This document shows positions 46,449 to 55,830 of a stretch of DNA of 64,000 bases, one piece after another. The DNA comes from Peristeroidobacter soli. GTDB taxonomy: Bacteria > Pseudomonadota > Gammaproteobacteria > Steroidobacterales > Steroidobacteraceae. Where the stretch lies: assembly GCF_004138485.1 (NCBI RefSeq), contig NZ_ML142848.1, positions 372,001 to 436,000 on the forward strand, written 5' to 3'. Every line of letters starts with the position of its first letter. Position 1 is the stretch's first letter. The position numbers were made by a program, and so were the translations under genes. The notes beneath the pieces are model-generated. The model was not told the origin of the DNA and made no database searches. It worked only from the letters and a program-made list of their open reading frames with translations.

Positions 46449-48032
46449 TCAACGCGCCCGCCCGCGCCACTGCTCGTACAACGACGGCCCGGTCACTGCC
46501 TGGAACTTCATGGGCGCCAGCGACGCCTGCTTCGGCATGGACGCGAAGAACTGTTGCGCCGGCGTGGTCGTGAAGTCGGCATCGATGAACGAGTACACCT
46601 TCTGCATCAGCTCGGGCTGCTGCGCCATCACTTCGTTCATCTCGGTGCAATGAGTACCGCCGGCGATCTCGAGCAGATGACCTTGTTTCAGGAAGCCGCG
46701 CAGATGCCGGGAATTCTCGATCGGCGTCGACCAGTCCAGATCGCCATTGAGCAACATCACTGGCACGTCGATGGACCAGTCGGCGCGAAAGTCGTCCCCG
46801 ACCCGACGCGTCGGCGTCAGGTCCCGCGTGTTGTGATAATGATCGTTGATATCGCCGAGCCACTTCTCTTCCGACGCCTTGCGCAGGTACGCGTCGCGAG
46901 CCGCGGTGATATCGAGACTGTTATCGATCAGCAGCAGGATCAGCGGGCTGCGCTCGGTGCTGGTGCGGGATTCCCAGGTCTTCGCGGCCAGATAGCGATA
47001 GTCACCGGCGTCCAGCTCGGCAAGAAATCGCGGCCAGTTCGCCAGACTGTCCAGCCGGGTGCCAGTGCCGAAACCATTTGCATTGCGCACCAGCTCGCGC
47101 AGATCGTCGGCACCGACAGTGACCTGCACCCGCCGCCCGGTCTTCGGCTCCTCGATCTCGACCTTCGCGGGCTGCGCTTCCAGGCGCTGCAAGACATTCT
47201 GCAACGACTTGATCAAGCCGCCCTTCGGCACGTACTTCGCGAATGACGGATCGGCTTCCGCGAGCTGCGCGAGATGGACCATCGAAGTCCACAGGCCTCG
47301 CGGATCGTCATAAGTGTGATCGAGCGGTTCGACGCCGCTCAGCAACGCACGGTCCACCGTCTGCGGCCAACGCTTGAGATACGACAGGCTCCACTGCGAT
47401 CCAAAGCTGCAGCCGCGCAGAACGATCTTGTCGTAGCCCAGCGCGGCGCGAACATCATGCAGATCGTCGACGATGTTCAGAATGTCATAGCCTCGCAGGT
47501 CGACGCCCCGACGCGTCCACTCCTGCAACGCCGCTTCGAGCGTGGACCGCTGACTTTGACGGGTCTGCTCCGCCGAGCCCGGCAGATCCAGCGGCAAGGG
47601 AGCCGGCGGCAGCGTCATCGCCGGCACGAGCCCGGGCGCGCGAGGATTACCGCGTTGGCTGACGTAAATCACGTCGCGCGTGGCGCGCAAGAAGCGCAGT
47701 TGCTCGCGCTCCCATCGACTCGTAAACGTGAAGTCGCTGCCCGGGCCGCCCGCCACCAGGAAAACCGGTGCGCGTTTCGCCTCGCTCGCACCGGCGGGCG
47801 CCGCGAGCGCCCGGAAGCGCAGGAAGTGAACGGCGATCTTGCGACTGGCCGGATCGGCTCGATTCTCCGGAACGAAGATCAGGCCGCGCTCGGCCTCGAG
47901 CGCCGGCTCGCCGTCCATGCGCAGCTGGTCCGGGGTCAAGATCAGGTCGTGACTCAGGCCTGGCACCGAATACAGCGCCGCACAGAGCGCGGTCGATAAA
48001 GCCAACCGCTTCAGCCAGACACATTTCATCAT
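46449..48032 (-). CDS. Secreted alpha/beta hydrolase, S33 peptidase-like
   Basis: About 527 residues with a signal peptide (LKRLALSTALCAALYSVPGLS). The fold resembles proline iminopeptidase/tripeptidyl aminopeptidase-type hydrolases: FLVAGGPGSDF forms the oxyanion region, RGCSFGSQWSL holds the nucleophile Ser, NGDLDWSTP the acid and GGTHCTEMN the His. Tandem ATG codons at 48032/48029 follow GAGG by six bases. It is a single-gene unit between the sigma factor and the dehydratase. Release of N-terminal residues from a peptide-like product is the likely role. Confidence 0.88.
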   Translation of the reverse strand: MMKCVWLKRLALSTALCAALYSVPGLSHDLILTPDQLRMDGEPALEAERGLIFVPENRADPASRKIAVHFLRFRALAAPAGASEAKRAPVFLVAGGPGSDFTFTSRWEREQLRFLRATRDVIYVSQRGNPRAPGLVPAMTLPPAPLPLDLPGSAEQTRQSQRSTLEAALQEWTRRGVDLRGYDILNIVDDLHDVRAALGYDKIVLRGCSFGSQWSLSYLKRWPQTVDRALLSGVEPLDHTYDDPRGLWTSMVHLAQLAEADPSFAKYVPKGGLIKSLQNVLQRLEAQPAKVEIEEPKTGRRVQVTVGADDLRELVRNANGFGTGTRLDSLANWPRFLAELDAGDYRYLAAKTWESRTSTERSPLILLLIDNSLDITAARDAYLRKASEEKWLGDINDHYHNTRDLTPTRRVGDDFRADWSIDVPVMLLNGDLDWSTPIENSRHLRGFLKQGHLLEIAGGTHCTEMNEVMAQQPELMQKVYSFIDADFTTTPAQQFFASMPKQASLAPMKFQAVTGPSLYEQWRGRAR

Positions 48033-48090
48033 CGGGAACCTCGAACAACGATCCGCATGATCAGCTTGATACGCGCCGTCATCCGACAGC

Positions 48091-49101
48091 TTAGCCGCCG
48101 GCTTCGACAACTTGGCATTCCGGCGCTGCTGGTACGATCCAGCGGGCGAAACTGGCGGCGTCGGCGTTGCCGCCACTCAACACGATCACGACCCGCTTGC
48201 CCCGGCAATCGATCCGATTCGCCAGCACCGCTGCCAACGCAACGGCACCGCCCGGCTCCACGACCAGTTTCAACTCACGCCAGGCGAAGCGGATCGCCTC
48301 GATGGTCATTTCGTCGGTTACCGTCAGCCCGCCCGCCAGGCGCGGGCCGGTGATGGCGAACGTCAGCACGCCGGGGCTCGGCGCCATCAAGGCGTCGCAG
48401 AGGGTGGCGGGACCGGGTGGATTGGTCTCGCGCCGGCCCGAACGCAGCGACCGGGCGGTGTCGTCGTAGCCTGCCGGCTCGGCACTGTAGAGATTGACGC
48501 CAGGATTCTCCGATTTGATGGCGAGACAGGTGCCAGCAAGCAATCCGCCGCCGCCGGTTGGAACGATGCATGCGTCCGGCTCCATGCCGAGCGCCCGGGC
48601 CTGCCACACGATCTCCAATCCCACCGTGCCCTGCCCGGCGATGATGTAAGGATCGTCGAAGGACGGCACCACGATGGCGCCTCGCTCGCGCGCGAGCCGG
48701 TCGGCGATCTCTTCTCGCACGTCGGTGATGCGATCGTAGAAGACGATCTCGGCTCCGTAGCCTCGCGCATTCTCGACCTTGATACCCGGCGCATCGCGCG
48801 GCATGACCACCGTCGCTGGAATTCCCAGCCGCTGGGCCGCCGCCGCTATGCCTTGCGCATGATTCCCGGAGGAGAACGCGACCACGCCGGCACGCCGCTG
48901 TTCGGCGTCCAGTTGCATGAGCCGGTTGAGCGCGCCACGAAACTTGAAGGACCCCGTGACCTGCAGGCATTCGGCCTTGACCAGAATCCGCCCACCGGTG
49001 CGTCGATCGAGCGCTGCGTTCTGGATCAGCGGTGTTTCCAGCACCTGGCCGGTCAGCCGCCGGGCCGCAAACTTCACATCATCCGCGCTCACACGCTGCA
49101 T
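48091..49101 (-). CDS. Threonine/serine dehydratase family PLP enzyme
   Basis: About 336 residues, fold-type II PLP enzyme. The Schiff-base lysine is in TGSFKFRGA, the phosphate loop is PTGGGGLLAG, and SSGNHAQG and IVLSGGNAD are the other conserved segments. There is no C-terminal ACT regulatory domain, so it resembles catabolic threonine dehydratase or serine/3-hydroxyaspartate dehydratases and racemases. It would deaminate a hydroxy amino acid freed from the peptide-like substrate. The start ATG 49101 is divergent from the YciI-like gene. Confidence 0.9.
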   Translation of the reverse strand: MQRVSADDVKFAARRLTGQVLETPLIQNAALDRRTGGRILVKAECLQVTGSFKFRGALNRLMQLDAEQRRAGVVAFSSGNHAQGIAAAAQRLGIPATVVMPRDAPGIKVENARGYGAEIVFYDRITDVREEIADRLARERGAIVVPSFDDPYIIAGQGTVGLEIVWQARALGMEPDACIVPTGGGGLLAGTCLAIKSENPGVNLYSAEPAGYDDTARSLRSGRRETNPPGPATLCDALMAPSPGVLTFAITGPRLAGGLTVTDEMTIEAIRFAWRELKLVVEPGGAVALAAVLANRIDCRGKRVVIVLSGGNADAASFARWIVPAAPECQVVEAGG

Positions 49102-49236
49102 TTTGATTCCGACTGGACTTCGAGCCGACGAAGGATGCGGCAGCTCCGCGCCGGGCTCATCGGAAAATCTACTGAAGACGCGCGCCCGGCGCCGATTCGG
49201 CGCAAACTGGCGGCCCGAAGGCATCGGAGGGCGGGC

Positions 49237-49545
49237 ATGAAGCACTTTCTGCTGTTCTATGAAGTGGGCGCGGACTATGTGGAAAAGCGGGCCCAGTTCC
49301 GGGACGCCCATCTGCGCAAGGCCTGGGACTCCATTGCCCGCAACGAGATGATCCTCGGCGGCGCATTGGCCGACCCCACCGACGGCGCGGTCATCCTGTT
49401 TCGCGGCGAATCGCGGCAAGTCGCCGAGGCCTTCGCCAAGTCGGATCCTTATGTCCAGAACGGGCTGGTCGCCCACTGGTACGTGCGCGAGTGGACCACT
49501 GTCGTGGGCGAGCTGGCCATCCATCCGGTACCGCCGCCGAAGTGA
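49237..49545 (+). CDS. YciI-like protein
   Basis: A 102-residue ferredoxin-like-fold protein. MKHFLLFYEVGADYVEKRAQFRDAHL shows the family start and the conserved His and Asp region (HLRKAWDS, GALADPTDGAVILFRG). ATG at 49237 follows GGAGGG. Members act in small-ring cleavage or dehalogenation in some pathways, but most are uncharacterised. Transcribed away from the dehydratase. Confidence 0.88.
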   Translation: MKHFLLFYEVGADYVEKRAQFRDAHLRKAWDSIARNEMILGGALADPTDGAVILFRGESRQVAEAFAKSDPYVQNGLVAHWYVREWTTVVGELAIHPVPPPK

Positions 49546-49571
49546 GGTTCGACCCTCGATTACGGATTTCG

Positions 49572-49601
49572 CCCCCTCCCCGGTCTTCTTACTAGAGGGG
49601 G
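49572..49601 (+). terminator. Inverted repeat after the YciI-like gene
   Basis: CCCCCTC and GAGGGGG (7-base arms) flank a 16-base loop, 26 bases after the YciI-like stop. No T-run follows, so termination is likely but not certain. Confidence 0.4.
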
Positions 49602-49633
49602 ACCCTGATGGCGCACGACAAGCGACCCGGCCG

Positions 49634-49792
49634 AACGTTGGCATCGACGACAGCAGTCTCGGCAAATCCGCCGCTGTGACCTTCGAGATCTACGGCGACG
49701 GCCGGCTGCTGGCCCAATCGAAGCCCAGGTCGAAGGTGGGCGATCAGCTTGTCGAACGTGCGGACGTGGCTACGCATGGCGAAATCCAATAA
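49634..49792 (+). pseudogene. Remnant of an NPCBM (carbohydrate-binding-like) domain gene
   Basis: The frame from 49634 to the TAA at 49790-49792 reads NVGIDDSSLGKSAAVTFEIY, then GDGRLLAQS, which matches the NPCBM-domain pattern of a GxDD strand followed by FEVYxDG. The usual beginning of the domain is absent. An ATG at 49608 with a GGGGGA ribosome site is in a different frame and stops at once. This looks like the truncated, out-of-frame tail of a lost NPCBM protein. No enzyme part is left nearby. Confidence 0.5.
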
Positions 49793-49807
49793 AAACCCCA
49801 GAAAAGC

Positions 49808-49826
49808 AAAAAACCCGGCGGTCGGG
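49808..49826 (-). terminator. Rho-independent terminator of the transporter operon
   Basis: On the minus strand, CCCG, loop ACCGC and CGGG are followed by TTTTTT, six bases after the transporter stop at 49832. It ends the leftward operon of receptor, hydrolase and transporter. Confidence 0.65.
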
Positions 49827-49831
49827 CCGAA

Positions 49832-51157
49832 TCACACCGCCAGAGGAAATATCCCGAACAGCAACGAGCTGACCAGCATGACCGCGCAGGCGGCCAATGC
49901 CCAGGACAGCGAGAACCGCTGATGTTCCCCAAACTCGATCCGCGCCATGCCGACCAGCAGATAGGTCGAGGGCACCAGCGGGCTGAGCAAATGAATCTGC
50001 TGTCCGACCAGTGACGCCCGGGCCAGCACGGCCGGGTCGATGCCATAGGCGGCCGCGGCCTGCGCCAGGATGGGCAGCATGCCGAAATAAAAAGCGTCGT
50101 TGGAAATGAAAAAAGTAAAAGGGATGCTGAGCAAGGCCGTGATCGGCGCAAGATAAGGCCCCAGCTCCGGCGGCAACATTCCCAGGACCGACTGGGCCAT
50201 TGCATCGACCATGCGGGTGCCCGAGAGGATGCCCATGAAAATGCCGGCCGCGAAAATCAACGCAACGACGGCGAGCGCGTTTCCGGCATGGGCGGTCAGC
50301 CGTTGTTTCTGCTCGGCGAGCGACGGGTAGTTCAGCGTCAACGCCACCGCGAATGCCAGCATGAACAACACCGCGAGCGGCAGCACGCCGAGAATCAACA
50401 TCACCATGAGCGTCGCGGTCAGCGCCAGGTTCACCACGAACAACTTCGGACGCAGCGCGGCCTGATTCCGTTCGGGCTCTTCGGAGATGAGATCGCTTTG
50501 GACGAGCGCCTCCGCGATGGGCGTACTCTGAGAGGCCAAACGCATTCGCTCTCGCCGCCCGAACCACCATGCAACGACGATCACCCACGCCGCCCCCACC
50601 AACATGACGGGCACCATTGGCAGAAACACGGTGGCCGGATCGAGTTTCAATGCACTGGCGGCGCGCGCCGTCGGCCCGCCCCAAGGCAGCAGATTGGTGA
50701 CAGCCGCGGCCATGATGATGACGCAGGCCATGCAGCGCACGTCCAGTTTGAGATGCCGATATAGCGGCAGCATCGCGGACACCGTGATCATATAAGTGGT
50801 GGTGCCATCGCCATCCAGCGACACCACCAGCGCCAGCACTGCGGTCCCGACCAGGATCTTCACTGGATCGCTACCGACGAACTTAACGATTCTCACGATC
50901 AGCGGATCGAACAATCCGGCATCGATCATGATGCCGAAGTACAGAATCGCGAACAGCAACATGACGCCCGTCGGCGCCAGCTGCTTCACGCCGTCGATCA
51001 TCATCGCGCCGAGGTTCGGCGCGAATCCACCGAGCACGCCGAACACGGTCGGCACGATGATCAGTGCCACCAGCGCGGACAGCTTGCGCGTCATGATCAG
51101 CGTCATGAACGTCGCAACCATGGCGAACGCCAGCAGCGACAGCATCGATTCGCTCAA
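49832..51157 (-). CDS. CitMHS-family citrate/divalent-metal-type transporter
   Basis: Inner-membrane transporter of about 441 residues with around twelve hydrophobic segments. It matches the CitMHS family in layout and in segments such as SLDGDGTTTYMITVSAMLPLY, NLLPWGGPTARAAS and FFISNDAFYFGMLP. The start TTG at 51157 overlaps the hydrolase stop (TTGA); ATG at 51145 is an alternative. It follows a NylB-like hydrolase and a TonB receptor, so it may bring a di- or tricarboxylate product or a metal-acid complex into the cell. Substrate is inference. Confidence 0.9.
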   Translation of the reverse strand: MSESMLSLLAFAMVATFMTLIMTRKLSALVALIIVPTVFGVLGGFAPNLGAMMIDGVKQLAPTGVMLLFAILYFGIMIDAGLFDPLIVRIVKFVGSDPVKILVGTAVLALVVSLDGDGTTTYMITVSAMLPLYRHLKLDVRCMACVIIMAAAVTNLLPWGGPTARAASALKLDPATVFLPMVPVMLVGAAWVIVVAWWFGRRERMRLASQSTPIAEALVQSDLISEEPERNQAALRPKLFVVNLALTATLMVMLILGVLPLAVLFMLAFAVALTLNYPSLAEQKQRLTAHAGNALAVVALIFAAGIFMGILSGTRMVDAMAQSVLGMLPPELGPYLAPITALLSIPFTFFISNDAFYFGMLPILAQAAAAYGIDPAVLARASLVGQQIHLLSPLVPSTYLLVGMARIEFGEHQRFSLSWALAACAVMLVSSLLFGIFPLAV

Positions 51158-52635
51158 GTGCGTGCGCTCGACACGGCTCCGTGCAACGTCGGACGCGACG
51201 TTGCGGCGGAATTCACATTGACGCTGCGATCGAGAGTCAGCGCGCCGCCGTCGAAGCGGCAGACCACGGTATCTCGAAATGCGGTCTCGACGAACTGCCA
51301 GGTCATCTCAAACGTGCGCTCATCGAGCCAGCGCCCACCCGCGACGACCCGCAGAGTGTCTGGCTCATACTGATGGTGGAGCTTGCCGCCTGTCATGGTG
51401 GTTTCGGATTCGATCCAGTCCCGCAGGCCGACTGTGACATGGTGAATGCCGCGCGCATCCTGAAGCGAAAACAGGCAGCGCTCTGGGCTGAAGTCGAACT
51501 GAACGCTGACGACCTGATCGTCGTTCGGCTGCATATCGAATCGTCGTCCAGATATTTCCTGCGACGTGGGCGAACGAGTCGAGGCCAGCGGCTCGAGCAA
51601 TCGGAGCTTTCGGCAGCGATGGGCAAGCGCGTCACTCCCGCCCCGGTCGCCAGTAAAGGCCGCCGGAAAATAGCGCCAGACCGCATCGCGCAGTTTCTCA
51701 TCGGTGGTGCCGGCCGTGCAGGCCAGCACCGCGTCGTGCTCGGGAAACACGAAGCAGAACTGTCCGAACAAACCCGCGGCGTAATAGATTCCGTGGCCCG
51801 GCCCTAGCCACCAATGATATCCATATCGACCGTTGTGAGCCTGCGCGCGAGTGGCCTCGCCCACCCAGGAGGCGGGCAGAATCTGCTGCCCCTGCCATTG
51901 CCCCTTCTGCAGATGCAGACGCCCCAGCTTCAGCGTATCGAGCGTGGTCCAACTCAAGCCGTTGCCGCCGGGATTGATACCGCCGGGCCCCAGATCCCAC
52001 AGCATGTTTCGCATGCCCAGCGGTTCAAACAATCGCGGCTCGAGATAGTCGCGCAGAGACATGCCGGTCGTTCGCGTAATCAACGCCGAGAGCATGAAGC
52101 TGGCGGCGCTGTTGTAAACAAACGTGGTGCCCGGCTCATGTATCAGCGGCAGCTTGAAGAACTCCGCAACCCAGCTGGTCGTGATCTGCCGCCACACCGA
52201 GCCGGACACGCCTTCCCCGTGCCCGGTCTGCATGGTCAGCAGATCGCGCACCGTCATCTGTGACAATGACGGCGCGGCGTTCGCCGGCAACTCGCTCTCG
52301 AAGAAGGTAGCCACCGTATCCTCGAGACCAAAGCGGCCCTCGGCGATCGCCAGTCCCACGCCACATGCCGTCACACTCTTGGTAAGTGAGTGCTGCATGT
52401 GAAGACGTTCGCTACGATAAGGCTGCCACCATCCTTCAGCCGCCACGGCACCGTGCCGATAGAGAATGAAGCTGTGCAGTTCGATGTCTCGCGCCGCCGC
52501 CTCGTCGAGAAACGCCAGCACCGCACGCGAATCGATGCCCTGCTCGCGCGCCGGGATCACCGACGCGCAACCCGAGGCACTCGCCGCCACACTCCCGAGC
52601 AGCAGCGAGTTGAAGCTTCGCCTCGTGATCTTCAT
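51154..52635 (-). CDS. Secreted serine hydrolase, NylB/EstB-like beta-lactamase fold
   Basis: About 493 residues. The N-terminus MKITRRSFNSLLLGSVAASASGC combines a twin-arginine-like RR with a lipobox (SGC at residue 23), so it is probably an exported lipoprotein. The catalytic SLTK tetrad (Ser about 83) in HSLTKSV and VYNSAAS in place of YxN are typical of 6-aminohexanoate-dimer hydrolase-type enzymes. A C-terminal beta domain follows. ATG 52635 overlaps the receptor stop (TGATG). Confidence 0.88.
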   Translation of the reverse strand: MKITRRSFNSLLLGSVAASASGCASVIPAREQGIDSRAVLAFLDEAAARDIELHSFILYRHGAVAAEGWWQPYRSERLHMQHSLTKSVTACGVGLAIAEGRFGLEDTVATFFESELPANAAPSLSQMTVRDLLTMQTGHGEGVSGSVWRQITTSWVAEFFKLPLIHEPGTTFVYNSAASFMLSALITRTTGMSLRDYLEPRLFEPLGMRNMLWDLGPGGINPGGNGLSWTTLDTLKLGRLHLQKGQWQGQQILPASWVGEATRAQAHNGRYGYHWWLGPGHGIYYAAGLFGQFCFVFPEHDAVLACTAGTTDEKLRDAVWRYFPAAFTGDRGGSDALAHRCRKLRLLEPLASTRSPTSQEISGRRFDMQPNDDQVVSVQFDFSPERCLFSLQDARGIHHVTVGLRDWIESETTMTGGKLHHQYEPDTLRVVAGGRWLDERTFEMTWQFVETAFRDTVVCRFDGGALTLDRSVNVNSAATSRPTLHGAVSSART

Positions 52636-54776
52636 CAATAAGTCACGGTGTACGTCATACGCATCGTTGCGCCCTGCCCCTGACTGAAGTACGCGCTGTT
52701 TGCGTAACGCCAACTGTCCGGCGTGAAGTAATCCTCGTTGAGCGCGTTGTTGACGGCGATGGCAAGAACGCCCGGGCCCGCCTGGCCGCTGACCGAAAGA
52801 TCCAGCAGCGAGTACGCTTCGACATCGGCCTGGCCGAATACGGCCGGATTGTTCGGGAAGCGGCTCTGTCGCGCGGAATGCATGAACTGCCCACGCACTT
52901 TCCAGGTTTCGCCGAGAGCACGGTCGATATAGACCGTCGACTTCACCGGTCCGATACGAGTCGTGTCGAGTTTCGACCACCGGCCGGTGGTCACATTCTG
53001 GGTCTTGCCATCCACCCAACTGACCGATGCCCCGAGCTGCCAGTCGTCCGATACCTCGGCGTCTACCGAGAACTCCGCGCCCCACAACTTTTCAGGCGCG
53101 CGCGACAGCTCGAACGTCAAGGCGTTGTAGGTCGAGCCGTAGTCGGACGTGCTGTAGAACACGGCAAATTGCGTTTTCACTCCGCCCCGATCCGTGCGCA
53201 TGCCGAGCTCCCAGCTGTTCACGGTGTCGGCCTTGAAATTGAACACCTCGACGCTCGGCGCCGACGTCGAACGCAAGGCGCGGCCGAAATCCCCGATCGA
53301 ATAGCCTTGCGAGAAACCCGCGTAGTAACTGAATCCTTCGAACGCGCCCGAGCTGATCGGCGTGGTCACGACGCCGATGTTGCCCACCAGACCATCGAAG
53401 CCCACTTCACCGCCCTGCACTGTCACGCCACCGAGCAACGTCGGCGAGCTGGCGATGGTCGTGAATGTATCCACGGAGATCTTTGTATCGTCGTAACGCA
53501 CGCCGCCGCGGACATTCAGCCAGTCGCTCACCGGCATTTCGAGTTGCACGAACGGCGCAATCGACTTCGCGACCAGCTCGGGCACATAGACGCGGCCGTC
53601 GAGGAGCACCTGCACCGAGTTGTCGTGCGTATAGTCGACGCCCCAGAGCAAGCTGCCGGTCCGGCCGCTGAATGTCAGCGGCGTATAGACGTCGGAGCGC
53701 AAGCCCCAACGTTCGGATTCGATCTGGGTCTGTCCGCCGTTGGGCGGAAAATTCGCCGGCGGCAGCGCGAATCCGTAGCGCGCGTCGTACTCGTTGTAGT
53801 AGCCGGACAGGTTCAACTCACTGTCGTGGAACAAGCCGCGCTGTACGTAACGCAGGATGGTGGTCTGACTCTTGGTGAGCTTGTCTTCGCCAGGCGGTTC
53901 GGCACGAATCGAGTTGGTCGCCACCGAACCGAAGACGCCGGCGGCGCCCGCGATGTACGCGGTGTCCTGGATGTTCTGGTAGGCGTTGGTCGAGAGATAG
54001 AGGCTGGCGTTGTCGTTGATGTTGAAACCGAACTTGCCGTAATAGTTGTAAGTGTTGGTATCGGCGATACCGCCCTGACGCTGCGGATCGGGAATGATGC
54101 GCTTGCCGTCGGCGGCGAACAGCGAATTGTAGGCTTCGTAATAGCCGCTGCCGACGAACGAGAATCGCTCGCCCGCCGCGACGGCGCTTTGTTCGACAGA
54201 CCAGTTGAGACTGTCGCTCATGTGCGTGAGCGAGCCACCCACGCCTACACTGGTGCGCAACTCGCTCTCTCCCGGCTGGGCCTCGCGCGTCGCATAGTTG
54301 ATGACGCCGCCAGCGGCGCCGAGACCGTAGATCGCGGTCGCGCCTCTGATCACGTCGACGCGACCGATGGCCGACGGGCTGATCAATCGCAGATCGCGGC
54401 CGCCATCTCGCAGCGGCACCGTTGCGGGCACGCCGTCGATGAACACGGCGGGCTTGCGGCCACGAAGGGTCTGAAACGCATTCGAGTAGCTGCCCCCCGA
54501 CGACAACCCCATGCCAGGAACGGTTCGCTGCAAAACCTCGCCCAGGTCGTTGGAGAATTGGGTCTGCTCGCGAAGATCCGCGGCATCCAGCACCGTGACC
54601 GAACCCGGCACGGATTCGAGATTCGCGGGCAACCGTGAACGGGTGGCCGAGACGGTGATTTCTTCCACCGAGTCCGCACCGTTCGTGTTGGCCTTGTCCG
54701 CCGAGCTGGCGGTGCCGGCGGCCAGCATCCCCATCGCCGACAGCGCGGCGATTTCCATCGTTCTATTACGCACCAT
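52635..54776 (-). CDS. TonB-dependent outer membrane receptor
   Basis: A 713-residue receptor with a signal peptide (MEIAALSAMGMLAAGTASSA), TonB box VEEITVSATR, plug motifs TLRGRKPAVFIDGVPATV and VDVIRGATAIYGLGAAGGV, and a barrel ending in MRMTYTVTY. There is no STN domain. AAAGGGGAGAACGAC before ATG 54776 is a strong ribosome site, and TATACT stands about 23 bases upstream. Similar to siderophore-type receptors; here it leads an operon with a hydrolase and a CitMHS carrier, so citrate-like or hydroxycarboxylate siderophores or amide oligomers are candidate ligands. Confidence 0.94.
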   Translation of the reverse strand: MVRNRTMEIAALSAMGMLAAGTASSADKANTNGADSVEEITVSATRSRLPANLESVPGSVTVLDAADLREQTQFSNDLGEVLQRTVPGMGLSSGGSYSNAFQTLRGRKPAVFIDGVPATVPLRDGGRDLRLISPSAIGRVDVIRGATAIYGLGAAGGVINYATREAQPGESELRTSVGVGGSLTHMSDSLNWSVEQSAVAAGERFSFVGSGYYEAYNSLFAADGKRIIPDPQRQGGIADTNTYNYYGKFGFNINDNASLYLSTNAYQNIQDTAYIAGAAGVFGSVATNSIRAEPPGEDKLTKSQTTILRYVQRGLFHDSELNLSGYYNEYDARYGFALPPANFPPNGGQTQIESERWGLRSDVYTPLTFSGRTGSLLWGVDYTHDNSVQVLLDGRVYVPELVAKSIAPFVQLEMPVSDWLNVRGGVRYDDTKISVDTFTTIASSPTLLGGVTVQGGEVGFDGLVGNIGVVTTPISSGAFEGFSYYAGFSQGYSIGDFGRALRSTSAPSVEVFNFKADTVNSWELGMRTDRGGVKTQFAVFYSTSDYGSTYNALTFELSRAPEKLWGAEFSVDAEVSDDWQLGASVSWVDGKTQNVTTGRWSKLDTTRIGPVKSTVYIDRALGETWKVRGQFMHSARQSRFPNNPAVFGQADVEAYSLLDLSVSGQAGPGVLAIAVNNALNEDYFTPDSWRYANSAYFSQGQGATMRMTYTVTY

Positions 54777-54865
54777 GTCGTTCTCCCCTTTGTTGAGTAT
54801 ATAGGCAGCCGTTCAGAGCATCGCGCCGTCGGGCTGCGACCATAAAAACTGACCCGTCCTTGATT

Positions 54866-54887
54866 CGCGGACGCGGTCGCGTCCGCG
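54866..54887 (-). terminator. Hairpin after the esterase gene
   Basis: CGCGGACGC and GCGTCCGCG form a perfect 9-base stem with a 4-base loop, starting six bases after the esterase stop at 54893. On the minus strand TTTTTAT follows about 17 bases later, so it may act as a weak terminator before the next operon. Confidence 0.5.
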
Positions 54888-54892
54888 TCGCT

Positions 54893-55819
54893 TCAACGCG
54901 CCTTGCCGGCCCGTTCGAGAATCTTTCCGAAGAAGTCCTGCACCTGTGCATCGAGCTTCTCGGACTCGTGCCCGGCTCCGGGAACAATGTCGTGACGGAC
55001 CTTGATCCCCGCAGCCTCAAAGCTGCGTTTCAGGTTCACCATGCGCGCCACTCGCGAATTGCCGGCGGCGTTGAAGTCAGCCCCCTGCACGCCTTCGCCC
55101 ATCCAGTAGGCGGAGGACTTGTCGATGGTTCCCGGGTGGGGCTTGTTGTCTTCAGCGCCGATCACCATTTGCACCGGCACCTTGCGCATCGCCGGCAAAT
55201 TCATCTTCACCCCGAAGCGGGGTAACACGTCGCGCACGCCGATCCACCAATCGCTCTGGTCATCCAGCAATGTCACGACGCCCGGCGCGCCGATCGACAC
55301 GCCAAGCAAGCGATGCGGATGCAGGTAATAGAAGCGATGCGCGAAGTGACCGCCGCCGGAGAAGCCGAACAGCAGGAAGCGCTCATCGCGCAGCCGGTAC
55401 TTCGCCGCGATCTCGTCGACCATGCTGAGCAACACCAGGTCGTAGCGCGTGTTCTGGAAATCGATCAGCTTGTAGTTCTCGAGATCGTTCGAGGCCTGCG
55501 TGTTCGCGGCGAACAACGGTGCCAGCACGATTGCGTCGTGCTCTTCGGCAAACCTGGCGTAGCGTGAGCGATAACCGGCAGCATCACGCTCCGTCCCATG
55601 CACGACGACGATCAACCAATACTCTTTGGTGCCGTACTCGTCGTAGTTTCTTGGCACGAACAGCGTGTAGAGCATGCGTGGATCGAGGCGTGCCGCCCGA
55701 TACGGCGTGTTGCCGACGTCGGACCACTCGAATTCCTTCTTGGGACCGTCATCGGCGCCCCAGCCCGGACTCGCCAGCGCCAGCCCCAGCATCGCCACGA
55801 TCGCCTGCAACACTTTCAT
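54893..55819 (-). CDS. Secreted alpha/beta hydrolase, feruloyl/PHB-depolymerase-like
   Basis: About 308 residues with a signal peptide (LQAIVAMLGLALASPGWG). It has LIVVVHGTERDA in the oxyanion position, the nucleophile elbow GFSGGGHF, VIGAEDNKP for the acid and GAGHESE for the His, as in the esterase LpqC/poly(3-hydroxybutyrate) depolymerase-like group. ATG 55819 follows GGAG by five bases and is preferred to the ATG at 55834. It is co-directional with and 11 bases after the NylB-like hydrolase gene. Confidence 0.87.
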   Translation of the reverse strand: MKVLQAIVAMLGLALASPGWGADDGPKKEFEWSDVGNTPYRAARLDPRMLYTLFVPRNYDEYGTKEYWLIVVVHGTERDAAGYRSRYARFAEEHDAIVLAPLFAANTQASNDLENYKLIDFQNTRYDLVLLSMVDEIAAKYRLRDERFLLFGFSGGGHFAHRFYYLHPHRLLGVSIGAPGVVTLLDDQSDWWIGVRDVLPRFGVKMNLPAMRKVPVQMVIGAEDNKPHPGTIDKSSAYWMGEGVQGADFNAAGNSRVARMVNLKRSFEAAGIKVRHDIVPGAGHESEKLDAQVQDFFGKILERAGKAR

Positions 55820-55830
55820 GCTGTCTCCAC

